Under the pieces are notes generated by a model. That model did no database searches, was not told where the DNA came from, and saw only the letters and a list, made by a program, of their open reading frames with translations. From Bauldia sp. (lineage in GTDB: Bacteria; Pseudomonadota; Alphaproteobacteria; Rhizobiales; Kaistiaceae), in the NCBI GenBank assembly GCA_026126025.1, contig JAHCJZ010000004.1, positions 183,908 to 247,907 on the forward strand: a stretch of 64,000 nt of DNA. The letters are read 5' to 3'. Positions 16,860 through 25,215 of the stretch are shown one piece after another; the first letter of the stretch is position 1; every line of letters begins with the position of its first letter. The translations under genes were made by a program, and so were the position numbers.

Positions 16860-17240
16860 ATGCGACGCAGTCCCGGGACCCGGAGAATTTGGCCCGCGAT
16901 ACTCGGCGCGGGGGCCGCAGCCTGGTTCGCTTCAGCGACGGCCGTGATGCCGCAGAGCAACGCATTCGACTGGCTTGCCGAGAGTCCGGCCGCGCAACTT
17001 GCCGTCGAAGCCGCGAGGGCGGTCTTCGCCGAGTGCCCCAACCCGCTGACGATGGTGGAACGCGAGCCCGACATCATCATGGAGATCCTGGCAGCGGACG
17101 AAGAGCAGCCATGGGCCATCCATAGCGAGCGGCCCATGCGCATGATCACGATCGTCTGCGACGATGGAGAGTTCGAGTCGTTCGTGACGATAGGCTTTTC
17201 GGGAAGCCTGGCGCCGCTCTTCTTCTGGTACGGGCCCTAG
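16860..17240 (+). CDS. Small exported protein of unknown function
   Basis: 126 aa. The N-terminus (MRRSPGTRR, then hydrophobic IWPAILGAGAAAWFASATAVM) is a signal peptide or anchor. The mature part is acidic (EREPDIIMEILAADEEQP) with two Cys (AECPNP and TIVCDD) that could pair in the periplasm. A GCAGGGAGGG ribosome site precedes ATG 16860. No recognised domain. Confidence 0.6.
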   Translation: MRRSPGTRRIWPAILGAGAAAWFASATAVMPQSNAFDWLAESPAAQLAVEAARAVFAECPNPLTMVEREPDIIMEILAADEEQPWAIHSERPMRMITIVCDDGEFESFVTIGFSGSLAPLFFWYGP

Positions 17241-17251
17241 CGACCGCCCGG

Positions 17252-17596
17252 CTATCGATGGTCACCGCCCTCCGGGCCCGTGGCCGCCCGCGTTCCCTCC
17301 GGCCGCTCGTCGGATCCCGAAGAGCCCCGCGCTGACCGCGAGTTGCCGGCCGCCTGGCGTTTTGCCTCCGCCTCGCGACGCCGGCGCCGGCGCATCGACT
17401 TCGTCTCGGTGGGCGCCGCAACGCCGCCACGAAATATGTAGGTGTAGTAGAACATCATGCCGGCCGCCATCAGCGGCGCCAGGATGATGGTGCCGACCAG
17501 CAGCCCGATGTCACTTATCGGTTCCCCGCCGAACCAGAAGATGACAGCGGCGATGATCAGCCAGAAAAAGATCGAAACGAGCGCGAACGCCCACAT
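17252..17596 (-). CDS. Small membrane protein with basic C-terminal tail
   Basis: 114 aa. Two TM helices (about 3–24 and 30–54: FALVSIFFWLIIAAVIFWF, LLVGTIILAPLMAAGMMFYYTYIF) followed by a strongly basic segment (KSMRRRRRREAEAKR) and a disordered Gly/Ser/Glu tail on the cytoplasmic side by the positive-inside rule. Function unknown. Followed upstream by another small membrane protein in the same direction. Confidence 0.6.
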   Translation of the reverse strand: MWAFALVSIFFWLIIAAVIFWFGGEPISDIGLLVGTIILAPLMAAGMMFYYTYIFRGGVAAPTETKSMRRRRRREAEAKRQAAGNSRSARGSSGSDERPEGTRAATGPEGGDHR

Positions 17597-17610
17597 TGCT
17601 CAGATCACCT

Positions 17611-17841
17611 TCAAAAGACAACGACCAGCCAGTATATCGGCCAGCCAATCGAGCAGAGGGCGGCAAGCATACTATCCCACACGCAGCTTGCATCCGGGAT
17701 GACCAGACAGTTGCCGCGGACCCAGGTCACGGCGCAGTAGACCATCGTCCCAAGGAACCCCAGCAGCCAGACGATGAACAGAAATTGTCCCCGGCTCCAA
17801 GGTTTGCGCGGTCCGGCATATTTGCCAGCTACCTCGTTCAT
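17611..17841 (-). CDS. Small two-TM membrane protein
   Basis: 76 aa from ATG 17841 (90 aa if the ATG at 17883 is used; neither has a convincing ribosome site). Basic N-terminus (GKYAGPRKPWSR), TM1 FLFIVWLLGFLGTMVYCAV and TM2 near the C-terminus (LCSIGWPIYWLVVVF), with two Cys in the loop between them (GNCLVIPDASC). Lies 14 bases upstream of the 114-aa membrane protein and is probably co-transcribed with it. Confidence 0.5.
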   Translation of the reverse strand: MNEVAGKYAGPRKPWSRGQFLFIVWLLGFLGTMVYCAVTWVRGNCLVIPDASCVWDSMLAALCSIGWPIYWLVVVF

Positions 17842-18000
17842 CCCTCCCCATGGGCGCGCCGAGGAAAACTGCTTCATGCGCACAGTTCACACGTTCTCGA
17901 CGGGGCTTCCGGATGTCAAGTTCGCTTATGGACGGCGGTCCGCCGGACTCTTAGGCTGACCGTTCACGGGCGGCGCATGCCGGGGCGGGGAGGCAAGAGC

Positions 18001-18366
18001 ATGAAACGCATCCTTCTGGGCGGACTGACCCTTGCCGTGGCGGCAACGACTGCCTCGGCAAACATGTTCGACGGCCGATGGGCGCTCCTCGGCATGCCCT
18101 GCGACGATGCGGTGGCGGTCGTGTCCATCGACATGGTTCGCGGCGATATCTTCTACTGGGAGACACGGTGCACTCTTGTCATGGACGTCCCGATAGGCGA
18201 CGGCGCGGAGGCGCGGAATGTCGAGCTGATCTGCTCCGGCGAGGGCGACGCATGGGCGCGCACGCTGTTGTGGGCCGTTGTCCCGTCGCCGGATGGCGGG
18301 CCGGACCTGTTCATCGAGGTCGACTATGACAACGGCTTCGTCAGCGGAAGGGCGCGGTGTGCGTAA
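18001..18366 (+). CDS. Small exported protein of unknown function
   Basis: 121 aa. Clear signal peptide MKRILLGGLTLAVAATTASA, cleavage before Asn21. The mature domain starts MFDGRWALLGMPCDD and has four cysteines (PCDD, TRCTL, LICSG, ARCA), suggesting two disulfides in the periplasm. GGGGAGG lies just upstream of ATG 18001. No family recognised. Confidence 0.65.
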   Translation: MKRILLGGLTLAVAATTASANMFDGRWALLGMPCDDAVAVVSIDMVRGDIFYWETRCTLVMDVPIGDGAEARNVELICSGEGDAWARTLLWAVVPSPDGGPDLFIEVDYDNGFVSGRARCA

Positions 18367-18483
18367 ACGAGCGGCGGTAACAGCACAACCACCGGCACGC
18401 GGCACGACGTCGAGCCTATTCGGTGCCGCGAAAGCACCCGCAAGCCCGCAGTTTACTTAGTTTCCGCTTTGTAAGGCAGGTAT

Positions 18484-18494
18484 CCTCTCCGCCA
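18484..18494 (+). repeat. Candidate att repeat of the tRNA-Ser 3' end (copy 3)
   Basis: CCTCTCCGCCA, identical to the tRNA-Ser 3' end and to copy 2, here followed by TAAGTG. About 1.79 kb beyond copy 2. Confidence 0.4.
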
Positions 18495-18590
18495 TAAGTG
18501 CTTGACGGGCTATCCGGCGACGTCTCATCATGCCGGCTTCGCCGACAAGACGGGAGCGCGATCCGGCAAACGGGACGCGGGGGGCTCGGC

Positions 18591-19271
18591 ATGAAGCGTC
18601 TTGGACCGTTGCCTGCGGCCGCGCCTCGCCTCGTGGCGGGCTGTTTCCTGTCGGTGGCCCTTGCCGGCGGCGCTGCTGCCGCGCCCGGCGATGTGTGGAC
18701 GCTGCAGGAGATCGTCGTCTACGACGAGCTTGCACCGGGCCTCACCGTCCTCGATCAGCGCTACGACGCGGTGGGCGGCGCGGTCGAGATCCTTGCCGAC
18801 GGTGCGATCATCAGCACCTGTCCCGGCGGCACCGAGATGCTCCGCTTCACGTGGGACTTTGCCGCCGACGCGGCGCAGCTCGTTGAAGGCGGCGCGTTGC
18901 TGGTCCTGTTCAACGGCCAGCAGCTCGCGGTCACGCCACCGTGCAACCTGCGCTTCGCGGAATACTCGCATATCACGGTGTACAGCCCCTATGACGCGTT
19001 GCTCGCCCTGCCGGAGAGCCTCGATCCCGCTGCCGCGGACGGCCCTCGCTTCCGTGTCGTCTACGCCGACCCGACGGCCCGGGAAGCCTGGGGCGGAGGC
19101 GACCGCGTCCAGACCGTGACGAGGACCCTTCAGATCGAACCGTACGAGCCGCCGCCCGACCGGACGTATGCGTTCTTCGTCGTCCAGGTGAACATGTTCG
19201 GCTCCTCCACCGGCCTGAAGTTCATCTACGTCTACACCAGGGGCGACACGCCGCCGCCGGCGTCGGACTGA
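18591..19271 (+). CDS. Exported protein of unknown function
   Basis: 226 aa. Signal peptide (MKRLGPLPAAAPRLVAGCFLSVALAGGAAA) followed by a beta-rich mature domain (LQEIVVYDE, RTLQIEPYEP, FFVVQVNMFGSSTGLKFIYVYTRG). Two Cys (STCPGG, PPCNLRF) may be disulfide-bonded. No family recognised. The gene stands alone; a dispersed inverted repeat follows its stop. Confidence 0.65.
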   Translation: MKRLGPLPAAAPRLVAGCFLSVALAGGAAAAPGDVWTLQEIVVYDELAPGLTVLDQRYDAVGGAVEILADGAIISTCPGGTEMLRFTWDFAADAAQLVEGGALLVLFNGQQLAVTPPCNLRFAEYSHITVYSPYDALLALPESLDPAAADGPRFRVVYADPTAREAWGGGDRVQTVTRTLQIEPYEPPPDRTYAFFVVQVNMFGSSTGLKFIYVYTRGDTPPPASD

Positions 19272-19327
19272 GCCGACGAAGCCGGACCGCGCCGCCGGCC
19301 TAGAGCATGATGGGATCAGACTAACTA

Positions 19328-19459
19328 ACCCTCCCCTTGTGGGAGGGTCGAAACCGCGAAGCGGTTTCGGGGAGGGGGACTGACTGAGAGGCCGCCCCCC
19401 TCCCGAAATCGGCGGCGCTGCGCTTGCCGATTTCGACCTCCCCACGAGGGGGAGGTTAA
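19328..19459. repeat. Extragenic palindromic repeat between convergent genes
   Basis: AACCCTCCCC…GGGAGGG…CGAAACCGC/GCGGTTTCG…GGGAGGGGG followed by the roughly inverted CCCCCCTCCCGAAATC…GATTTCGACCTCCCC…GGGGGAGGTT. The whole is a nested palindrome of about 130 bases of a type common between genes of Alphaproteobacteria. It fills the gap between the stops at 19271 and 19493. Confidence 0.85.
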
Positions 19460-19492
19460 CCGCTAAGTGAACCGACCTTATCCGAACACGAT

Positions 19493-20320
19493 CTAGAACA
19501 GCGCGTGGCCGGGGCGCAGGAACAGCGCCTCGATCAGCGAGTCCGTGGGGCGGCCGGCCGCGTCCGTGAACGTTCCCCGGCCCAGGGCCTTGAGCAGCAT
19601 GCCGTCCCAGTTGGTGCGCCCCGCTCCGGTGCCCTGCCAGCTGTAGGTTCCGTTCGCGTCGGCGAGTTGGGCCGTGCATACCATGATGGCGCCGCCGCCG
19701 CCCGGCTCGATCCCCTCCACCTCGGCTGCGTGTCCTTCGCAGCTGACGGTTCCGGTCTTCTCGATCGCCGTGCCGTTGAACGTCCAGCGTTCGCTGTTGC
19801 CGGAATAGGTGCCGTTGAAGGTGGTGACGGTGAACTCCCACATCCACGAAAGAAACGCGTCCTGGCTTCCGGCGGCGTTCGCCGGCGCCGCCGGGTCCGC
19901 GCCCGGGGCGCAGAGCTCATTCGCGGATGCGACGGCGGCCTGGTAGCGGACGAGATCGGCGGCGTAAGCGCTGGCGGCGCCCTGCGCCTCGGGCTCGAGC
20001 CGCAGCACCTCCTGACGCGCTGCGTCATAGGTGGCGTTCAGCGCCACGCAATTGGGCGAGCCCGCTGCGTCGCCGGCGCAATCGGTGTCGTTGAGCGCCA
20101 CCGAGGCGAGATGCAGCCTTTCGCTGGCGGCCGCCAGGGCGGCCTGGGCGCGGTCGTTGCCGCTCGAGGTCTGCTGCAGCGCTGCGTAGACGTCGTTGAC
20201 GTTGGCGATCGCGCCGTCGCAGGCGGCCAGGGCTTCCGCCCCGTCGATACCCTGGGCGACGACCGCCGCCGGCAGGCAAATGGCGAGAGAGGCGACGGCA
20301 AAGACAAGACCCGGTTTCAT
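19493..20320 (-). CDS. Exported protein of unknown function with helical N-terminal half
   Basis: 275 aa. Signal peptide MKPGLVFAVASLAICLPAAVVAQ. Residues about 24–135 are Ala/Gln/Glu-rich with heptad-like character (VYAALQQTSS, AQAALAAASERLHLASVAL, AARQEVLRLEPEAQGAASAY), probably helical hairpins. The C-terminal half (about 145–275) is beta-rich with FTVTTFNGTYSGNSERWTFNGTAIEKTG, reminiscent of lipocalin-like or polysaccharide-associated domains, but not assignable. ATG 20320. Confidence 0.65.
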   Translation of the reverse strand: MKPGLVFAVASLAICLPAAVVAQGIDGAEALAACDGAIANVNDVYAALQQTSSGNDRAQAALAAASERLHLASVALNDTDCAGDAAGSPNCVALNATYDAARQEVLRLEPEAQGAASAYAADLVRYQAAVASANELCAPGADPAAPANAAGSQDAFLSWMWEFTVTTFNGTYSGNSERWTFNGTAIEKTGTVSCEGHAAEVEGIEPGGGGAIMVCTAQLADANGTYSWQGTGAGRTNWDGMLLKALGRGTFTDAAGRPTDSLIEALFLRPGHALF

Positions 20321-20611
20321 GGCGATGATAATCCCAGCCAGCTGCCCCATCACCATGCTGGCATCGGCCGGGGAAGAAGGCAACAAGTATCGCGCGTATC
20401 GATACCGTGCACCGCGCGGACCTCGCCCGCCATGCTGCTCGTTTTTTCTACGATGAGCGGACGATCTGCAGTCCACCGACAGAAAGGCGCCCCTGCTCAG
20501 CGTCGATTACATCGCAAGCTGCGGGGATGCGTATACCCACGGTGCTTGTCGACAATGTCGCGCAACTGTTGGACGATCCCTCCATATCGGGAACAGAGGA
20601 ACCCGTCGGCC

Positions 20612-21109
20612 ATGAAGCTCCGCGCATATCGTCACTCCGTCGCCTTCGCTCTGACCGCCGCGCTGGCGGCGGGTCTGCCAGGCCAGGTGACGGCGCAGGC
20701 TCCCGTTCCCGATGCGCGCGATTGGACCGGCGCCTATGGCGGAAGCTACCAGTGCCGCGACGGCGCGCACGGCATCCATGTCGAGATCGCCAGCGTCACG
20801 GCCGAGGAGGACGGGAGCTACGCGGTCTCGGGCGTGCTCGGATTCTTCCCGCTGATCGACGGAGGCGGGCCGATGGCCCATGTGGCGGGCAGCTTTGCCG
20901 TCGCCGGCACGATCACGCCGGACCACATCATCCGCCTCGAGCCGCTGGACTGGCTGGTCGAGGCGCCCGGATATGGCGCGGCGGCTCTCCTCGGCGAACT
21001 GCTGCTGCGGCGCGACGGCCTGTGGCAAATCCTGGGGATGCCCGTCGTCCCGGGCGACCAGCTGGCGTGCAGCGATCTCCTCGCGACGCAGTTCCTTCCC
21101 GCTTCCTAG
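20612..21109 (+). CDS. Exported protein of unknown function
   Basis: 165 aa. Signal peptide MKLRAYRHSVAFALTAALAAGLPGQVTAQ. The mature part begins RDWTGAYGGSYQCRDG, a pattern like small lipocalin/FABP-type exported proteins, and contains AEEDGSYAVSGVLGFFPL and a central PLDWLVEAPGYG; two Cys (QCRDG, ACSD). The start of the preceding 290-base divergent gap shows no clear operator. Function unknown. Confidence 0.6.
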   Translation: MKLRAYRHSVAFALTAALAAGLPGQVTAQAPVPDARDWTGAYGGSYQCRDGAHGIHVEIASVTAEEDGSYAVSGVLGFFPLIDGGGPMAHVAGSFAVAGTITPDHIIRLEPLDWLVEAPGYGAAALLGELLLRRDGLWQILGMPVVPGDQLACSDLLATQFLPAS

Positions 21110-21319
21110 GGTATCCGCGGGCTTCATCGCGGCGCAGGCGGCGATGGCGCCGCCTCAATTACATTGTAATAGTTATGATCCTTCCTCCAGCTGGAAGTCC
21201 TCCAAATATCAGCGCTGGACTTGTATTTTGAACAGTTCGCATATTGCGCAAGTTTTCTTGACGCTGATCCGAACATTGATCTAGACGGCTGCACCCTTTG
21301 CTGTCTGGAGAAATTGGAA
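21110..21319. promoter_or_regulatory. AT-rich control region of the first siderophore importer
   Basis: 210 bases, much more AT-rich than its surroundings. It holds the perfect palindrome ATTACA-T-TGTAAT (21158–21170) and GAACAGTTC (21230–21238), which fits the GAANNNTTC core of Irr-type iron boxes. CAATTACATT at 21156–21165 also occurs upstream of the second importer (26263–26272). Iron control is inferred from the gene content. Confidence 0.45.
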
Positions 21320-22318
21320 ATGTTCAAGAATACATCCGCCAGGCTGGTCGCTGCCGCGCTCAGCTCAGTGGCGATTCCGGCGACCGGCGCGCTGGCGCAG
21401 TCCGCCGACGCCTACCCCATCACGATCGAGCATGCCTTCGGCACCACCGTGCTGGAGGCCAAGCCCGAACGGGTCGCGACGGTGAACTGGGCCAATCACG
21501 AGGTTCCGCTGGCGCTCGGCGTCGTTCCGGTCGGCTTCGCCGCGGCGAATTTCGGCGACGATGACGGCGACGGGCTGCTGCCCTGGGTCAAGGAGCGGCT
21601 CGAAGAGCTCGGCGCCGCGACGCCGGTGCTGTTCGACGAGGGCGACGGCATCGATTTCGAGGCGGTCGCCGCCACGGATCCCGACGTGATCCTCGCCGCC
21701 TATTCGGGGCTCACCCGGCAGGACTACGAAACGCTGAGCGAGATCGCCCCGGTGATCCCGTATCCGGAGGCCGCGTGGTCGACCGACTGGCGGGAGATGA
21801 TCCAGCTCAACAGCGCCGGCATGGGCATGGCGGAGGAAGGGCTCGCCCTGATCGAGAGCATCGAGGCCGAGATCGCCGAGACGGTCGCGGACTATCCGCA
21901 GCTGCAGGGGATGCCGGTGATGTTCGTCACCCATCTCGACAGCACCGACCTCAGCACGGTCCGCTTCTATACGACCGCCGACACCCGGGTGAAGTTCTTC
22001 CTCGATCTCGGCCTTGAAATGCCGCAGAGCGTGATCGAGGCTTCGGCGGCCGGCGGGTTCAGCGGCGAGGTCAGCGCCGAGCAGGTCGACATCTTCGACG
22101 ACGTGAAGATCATCGTCACCTATGGCGGCCAGGCGCTGATCGACGCGCTCAACGCCGATCCGCTGACCTCGCGCATGCCGGCGGTGGCGAGCGGCGCCAT
22201 CGTGGCGCTCGCCAACGATCCGCTCGGCACCGCCGCGAACCCGACGCCGCTCGCAATCTCGTGGGTGCTCGAGGACTACGTCGCGCTGCTCGCCGCCGCC
22301 GCAGACAAGGCGCAGTAG
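21320..22318 (+). CDS. Ferric-siderophore ABC transporter, periplasmic binding protein
   Basis: 332 aa. Signal peptide (MFKNTSARLVAAALSSVAIPATGALAQ), then a two-lobed FepB/FhuD-type class III binding fold: IEHAFGTTVLEAKPERVATVNWANHEVPLALGVVPVG, DPDVILAAYSGL and a C-terminal helix ending in ISWVLEDYVALL. The start follows GGAGAAATTGGAA. First gene of a four-gene operon (binding protein, two permeases, ATPase) with 7-base or overlapping junctions. Substrate is probably a ferric siderophore; the chemical class cannot be read from sequence. Confidence 0.9.
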   Translation: MFKNTSARLVAAALSSVAIPATGALAQSADAYPITIEHAFGTTVLEAKPERVATVNWANHEVPLALGVVPVGFAAANFGDDDGDGLLPWVKERLEELGAATPVLFDEGDGIDFEAVAATDPDVILAAYSGLTRQDYETLSEIAPVIPYPEAAWSTDWREMIQLNSAGMGMAEEGLALIESIEAEIAETVADYPQLQGMPVMFVTHLDSTDLSTVRFYTTADTRVKFFLDLGLEMPQSVIEASAAGGFSGEVSAEQVDIFDDVKIIVTYGGQALIDALNADPLTSRMPAVASGAIVALANDPLGTAANPTPLAISWVLEDYVALLAAAADKAQ

Positions 22319-22325
22319 CCGCCAG

Positions 22326-23357
22326 GTGACCACGGCAATCGATCGGGCGCCGCAGCTGCGGCGCCCGAACCGCGTCCGCGTCCGCTGGCTCGTCGTCGTC
22401 CTCTGCGTGCTCGCCGGGCTTTGCGTGCTCTCGGTCGCGATCGGAACGCGCGACGTCGCCTGGGCAGACATCGTCGCCGCGTTCGGCGGCCTCACCGACA
22501 CCATCGAGCAGGCGGCAGTGACCAAGCGCATCCCGCGCACGGTGCTCGCTGCCCTCGCCGGCGCCGCGCTCGGGCTTGCCGGCGGCGTGATGCAGGGCGT
22601 CACCCGCAACCCGCTCGCCGACCCCGGCATCCTCGGCGTCAATATGGGCGCCGCGCTGGCCGTGGTGATCGGGCTCGCCTGGTTCGGCCTCGCATCGGCG
22701 AACGCCTATATCTGGACCGCGATCGGCGGCGCCGCTTTGGCCGCGGTGTTCGTCTATGCCGTCGGCTCGCTCGGCCGCGGCGGCGCGACGCCGCTCAAGC
22801 TCGCGCTCGCCGGCGCTGCGACCTCGGCGGCGCTGATCTCGTTCATCACCGGCGTCGTTCTCGGGCGGAACGACATCGCCGAGGGCTGGCAGTCCTGGCG
22901 CATCGGCGGCGTCGGCGGGGCGACCTTCGACCGCATCGGCCAGATGCTGCCGTTTCTTCTTGCCGGCTTTGCCATCAGCCTCCTCTCCGCCCGCAAGCTC
23001 AATTCGCTGGCGCTCGGCGACGAGCTCGCGGCGGGGCTCGGCGAGCGCGTCGCCGTCACGCGGGCGGTCGCCGCGTTCGGCGCCGTCATCCTTTGCGGCG
23101 CGACGACCGCGATGTGCGGGCCGATCAGCTTCGTCGGGCTCGTCGTTCCGCATTTCTGCCGGCTCCTCGTCGGCGTCGACCATCGCTGGCTCCTGCCGTT
23201 CTCGGCGCTGACCGGCGCCGGCCTCCTCGTCGCCGCCGACGTGATCGGGCGGATCGTGGCGCGGCCGACCGAACTCGACGTCGGCATCATCACCGCCTTC
23301 ATCGGCGCGCCGTTCTTCATCTGGATCGTGCGGCGGACGCGGATACGCGAGCTGTGA
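22326..23357 (+). CDS. FecCD-family iron-siderophore permease (first)
   Basis: 343 aa, about nine or ten TM helices. FecCD signatures: KRIPRTVLAALAGAALGLAGGVMQGVTRNPLADPGILGVNMGA near the N-terminus, GGVGGATFDRIGQMLPF, LGDELAAGLGERV and CGPISFVGLVVPHFCRLLVG. GTG start at 22326; stop overlaps the next GTG by four bases. Transports the siderophore across the inner membrane with its partner permease. Confidence 0.93.
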   Translation: MTTAIDRAPQLRRPNRVRVRWLVVVLCVLAGLCVLSVAIGTRDVAWADIVAAFGGLTDTIEQAAVTKRIPRTVLAALAGAALGLAGGVMQGVTRNPLADPGILGVNMGAALAVVIGLAWFGLASANAYIWTAIGGAALAAVFVYAVGSLGRGGATPLKLALAGAATSAALISFITGVVLGRNDIAEGWQSWRIGGVGGATFDRIGQMLPFLLAGFAISLLSARKLNSLALGDELAAGLGERVAVTRAVAAFGAVILCGATTAMCGPISFVGLVVPHFCRLLVGVDHRWLLPFSALTGAGLLVAADVIGRIVARPTELDVGIITAFIGAPFFIWIVRRTRIREL

Positions 23358-24406
23358 GCGCGCCCTTCGCCCTCCCGGCGGCCGCGGTCGAAGCGGTGGC
23401 GCGCGGGCGCGTCCGCCGCGGGCGACGCCGGCGCAACGTGATGCTTCTCCTCGTCGCGATCCTCGTTGCGGCTTTCGCGACGACGCTGATGGTGGGGCGG
23501 TCATTCGTTCCGCCCGGCGACGTTCTGCGCGTCCTGTTCGGCGAGGATGTTCCCGGCGCGTCGTTTACCGTCGGCCGGCTGCGGCTGCCGCGCGCCTCGC
23601 TGTCGGTCGTCGCCGGCCTCAGCTTCGGCATGGCCGGCGTCGCCTTCCAGACCATGCTGCGCAATCCGCTGGCGAGCCCCGACATCATCGGCATCAGCTG
23701 GGGCTCCAGCGCCGCGGCCGTCTTCGCCATCGTCGTGCTCGGGCTCGACGGGACGCCCGTATCGATCATGGCGATCGTCGCCGGGCTCGCCGTGGCGCTG
23801 GCGGTCTACGGGCTCTCCTTCCGCGGCGGCGTCGTCGGTGCACGGCTCATCCTGATCGGCATCGGCATCTCCTTCATGCTGGAGAGCTTCATCGCCTATG
23901 TCCTCGAACAGGCGCCGCAATGGAACTACCAGGAGGCGCTGCGCTGGCTCGCCGGCAGCGTCAACGGCGCGGGCTGGAACCAGATCGTCCCGGTCGCGAT
24001 CGCGCTCGGCGCCTTTGGCGCGGCGCTGCTCAGCCGCGCCCGCCATCTCGAGATCCTGCGGCTCGGCGACGACGCGGCAGCCGCGCTCGGCGTCCGCGTA
24101 GCGGGCACGCGGATCATCGTGATCGTCGCCGCGGTCGGGCTGATTGCCTTCGCGACCTCGGCATCGGGACCGATCGCCTTCGTCGCGTTTCTCTCCGGCC
24201 CGATCGCGGCGCGGATCATCGGCCGCAACGGGTCGCTCCTGATCCCTGCGGCGCTGGTCGGGGCGGTGCTGGTGCTGGTCGCGGATTTCTGCGGCCAGTT
24301 CCTGCTTGGCATGCGCTACCCGGTCGGCGTCGTGACCGGCGCGCTAGGCGCGCCCTACCTCCTCTACCTCATCGTCCGCTCCAACCGCGCCGGAGGCTCG
24401 CTGTGA
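23354..24406 (+). CDS. FecCD-family iron-siderophore permease (second)
   Basis: 350 aa with about ten TM helices. Motifs: VGRLRLPRASLSVVAGLSFGMAGVAFQTMLRNPLASPDIIG, LGDDAAAALGVRV and ASGPIAFVAFLSGPIAARI. A basic leader (RGRVRRGRRRRN) precedes TM1. GTG 23354 overlaps the previous stop (GTGA) and its own stop overlaps the ATPase start the same way. Heterodimer partner of the preceding permease. Confidence 0.93.
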   Translation: MSAPFALPAAAVEAVARGRVRRGRRRRNVMLLLVAILVAAFATTLMVGRSFVPPGDVLRVLFGEDVPGASFTVGRLRLPRASLSVVAGLSFGMAGVAFQTMLRNPLASPDIIGISWGSSAAAVFAIVVLGLDGTPVSIMAIVAGLAVALAVYGLSFRGGVVGARLILIGIGISFMLESFIAYVLEQAPQWNYQEALRWLAGSVNGAGWNQIVPVAIALGAFGAALLSRARHLEILRLGDDAAAALGVRVAGTRIIVIVAAVGLIAFATSASGPIAFVAFLSGPIAARIIGRNGSLLIPAALVGAVLVLVADFCGQFLLGMRYPVGVVTGALGAPYLLYLIVRSNRAGGSL

Positions 24407-25215
24407 CCGGCACGCATACGCTCGCCGTCGACCGCCTCGTCGCCGGCTATGGCGACCGCACCGTGATCGACGGCCTCGACCTCACCGTGGCGGCGGGCCG
24501 CATCACGGCGATCGTCGGCGCCAATGCCTCGGGCAAGTCGACGCTGCTGCGGGCGATGTCGCGTCTCCTCAAGCCGCGCGCGGGACGCGTCGTGCTCGAC
24601 GGCAAGGAAGTCCACCGCATGGCGCCAAAAGTGCTGGCGCGCACCCTCGGCCTCCTGCCGCAATCGCCGATCGCGCCGGAGGGCATCACCGTCGCCGACC
24701 TCATCGGCCGCGGCCGCCATCCGCATCAGCGCATGCTGTCGCGATGGAGCCGCGACGACGACGCGGCGGTCGCCGCGGCGATGGAAGCGACGCGGACGAC
24801 GGAGCTCGCCGACAGGACCGTGGACGAGCTCTCCGGCGGCCAGCGCCAGCGGGTGTGGATCGCCATGGCGCTGGCGCAGGAGACCGACCTCCTCCTTCTC
24901 GACGAGCCGACGACCTTCCTCGACGTCAGCCACCAGATCGAGGTGCTTGACCTCCTGACCGACCTCAACCTCCAGCGCGGCACGACGATCGTGATGGTGC
25001 TCCACGACCTCAACATGGCCGCCCGCTATGCCGACGTCCTCGTCGCGATCGCGGACGGGAAGCTCCACCTCGCCGGCGAGCCGGCGGCGGTGCTCACCGC
25101 GGAGAGCGTGCAGGCGGTGTTCGGTCTCGAGGCGCGCATCATCAGCGATCCGTTATCCGGGAAGCCGCTCGTGCTCCCCATCGGCCGCCACCGCATGGCG
25201 ACGGATGGCGCTTAG
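24403..25215 (+). CDS. Ferric-siderophore ABC transporter ATPase
   Basis: 270 aa. Walker A VGANASGKSTLL, Q-loop LGLLPQSP, signature LSGGQRQRVWIAMALAQ, Walker B LLLLDEPTTFLDVSHQ and H-loop VLHDLNMAARYAD: a FecE/FepC-type import ATPase. GTG 24403 overlaps the upstream permease stop. The TAG at 25213–25215 overlaps the stop of the convergent siderophore-interacting protein. Confidence 0.95.
   Translation: MTGTHTLAVDRLVAGYGDRTVIDGLDLTVAAGRITAIVGANASGKSTLLRAMSRLLKPRAGRVVLDGKEVHRMAPKVLARTLGLLPQSPIAPEGITVADLIGRGRHPHQRMLSRWSRDDDAAVAAAMEATRTTELADRTVDELSGGQRQRVWIAMALAQETDLLLLDEPTTFLDVSHQIEVLDLLTDLNLQRGTTIVMVLHDLNMAARYADVLVAIADGKLHLAGEPAAVLTAESVQAVFGLEARIISDPLSGKPLVLPIGRHRMATDGA

Noticed and set aside
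22981..23000. CCTCTCCGCC within the permease gene as a further tRNA-Ser att copy
   Set aside because: Only ten bases match, the CCA end is absent, and it lies in conserved coding sequence.
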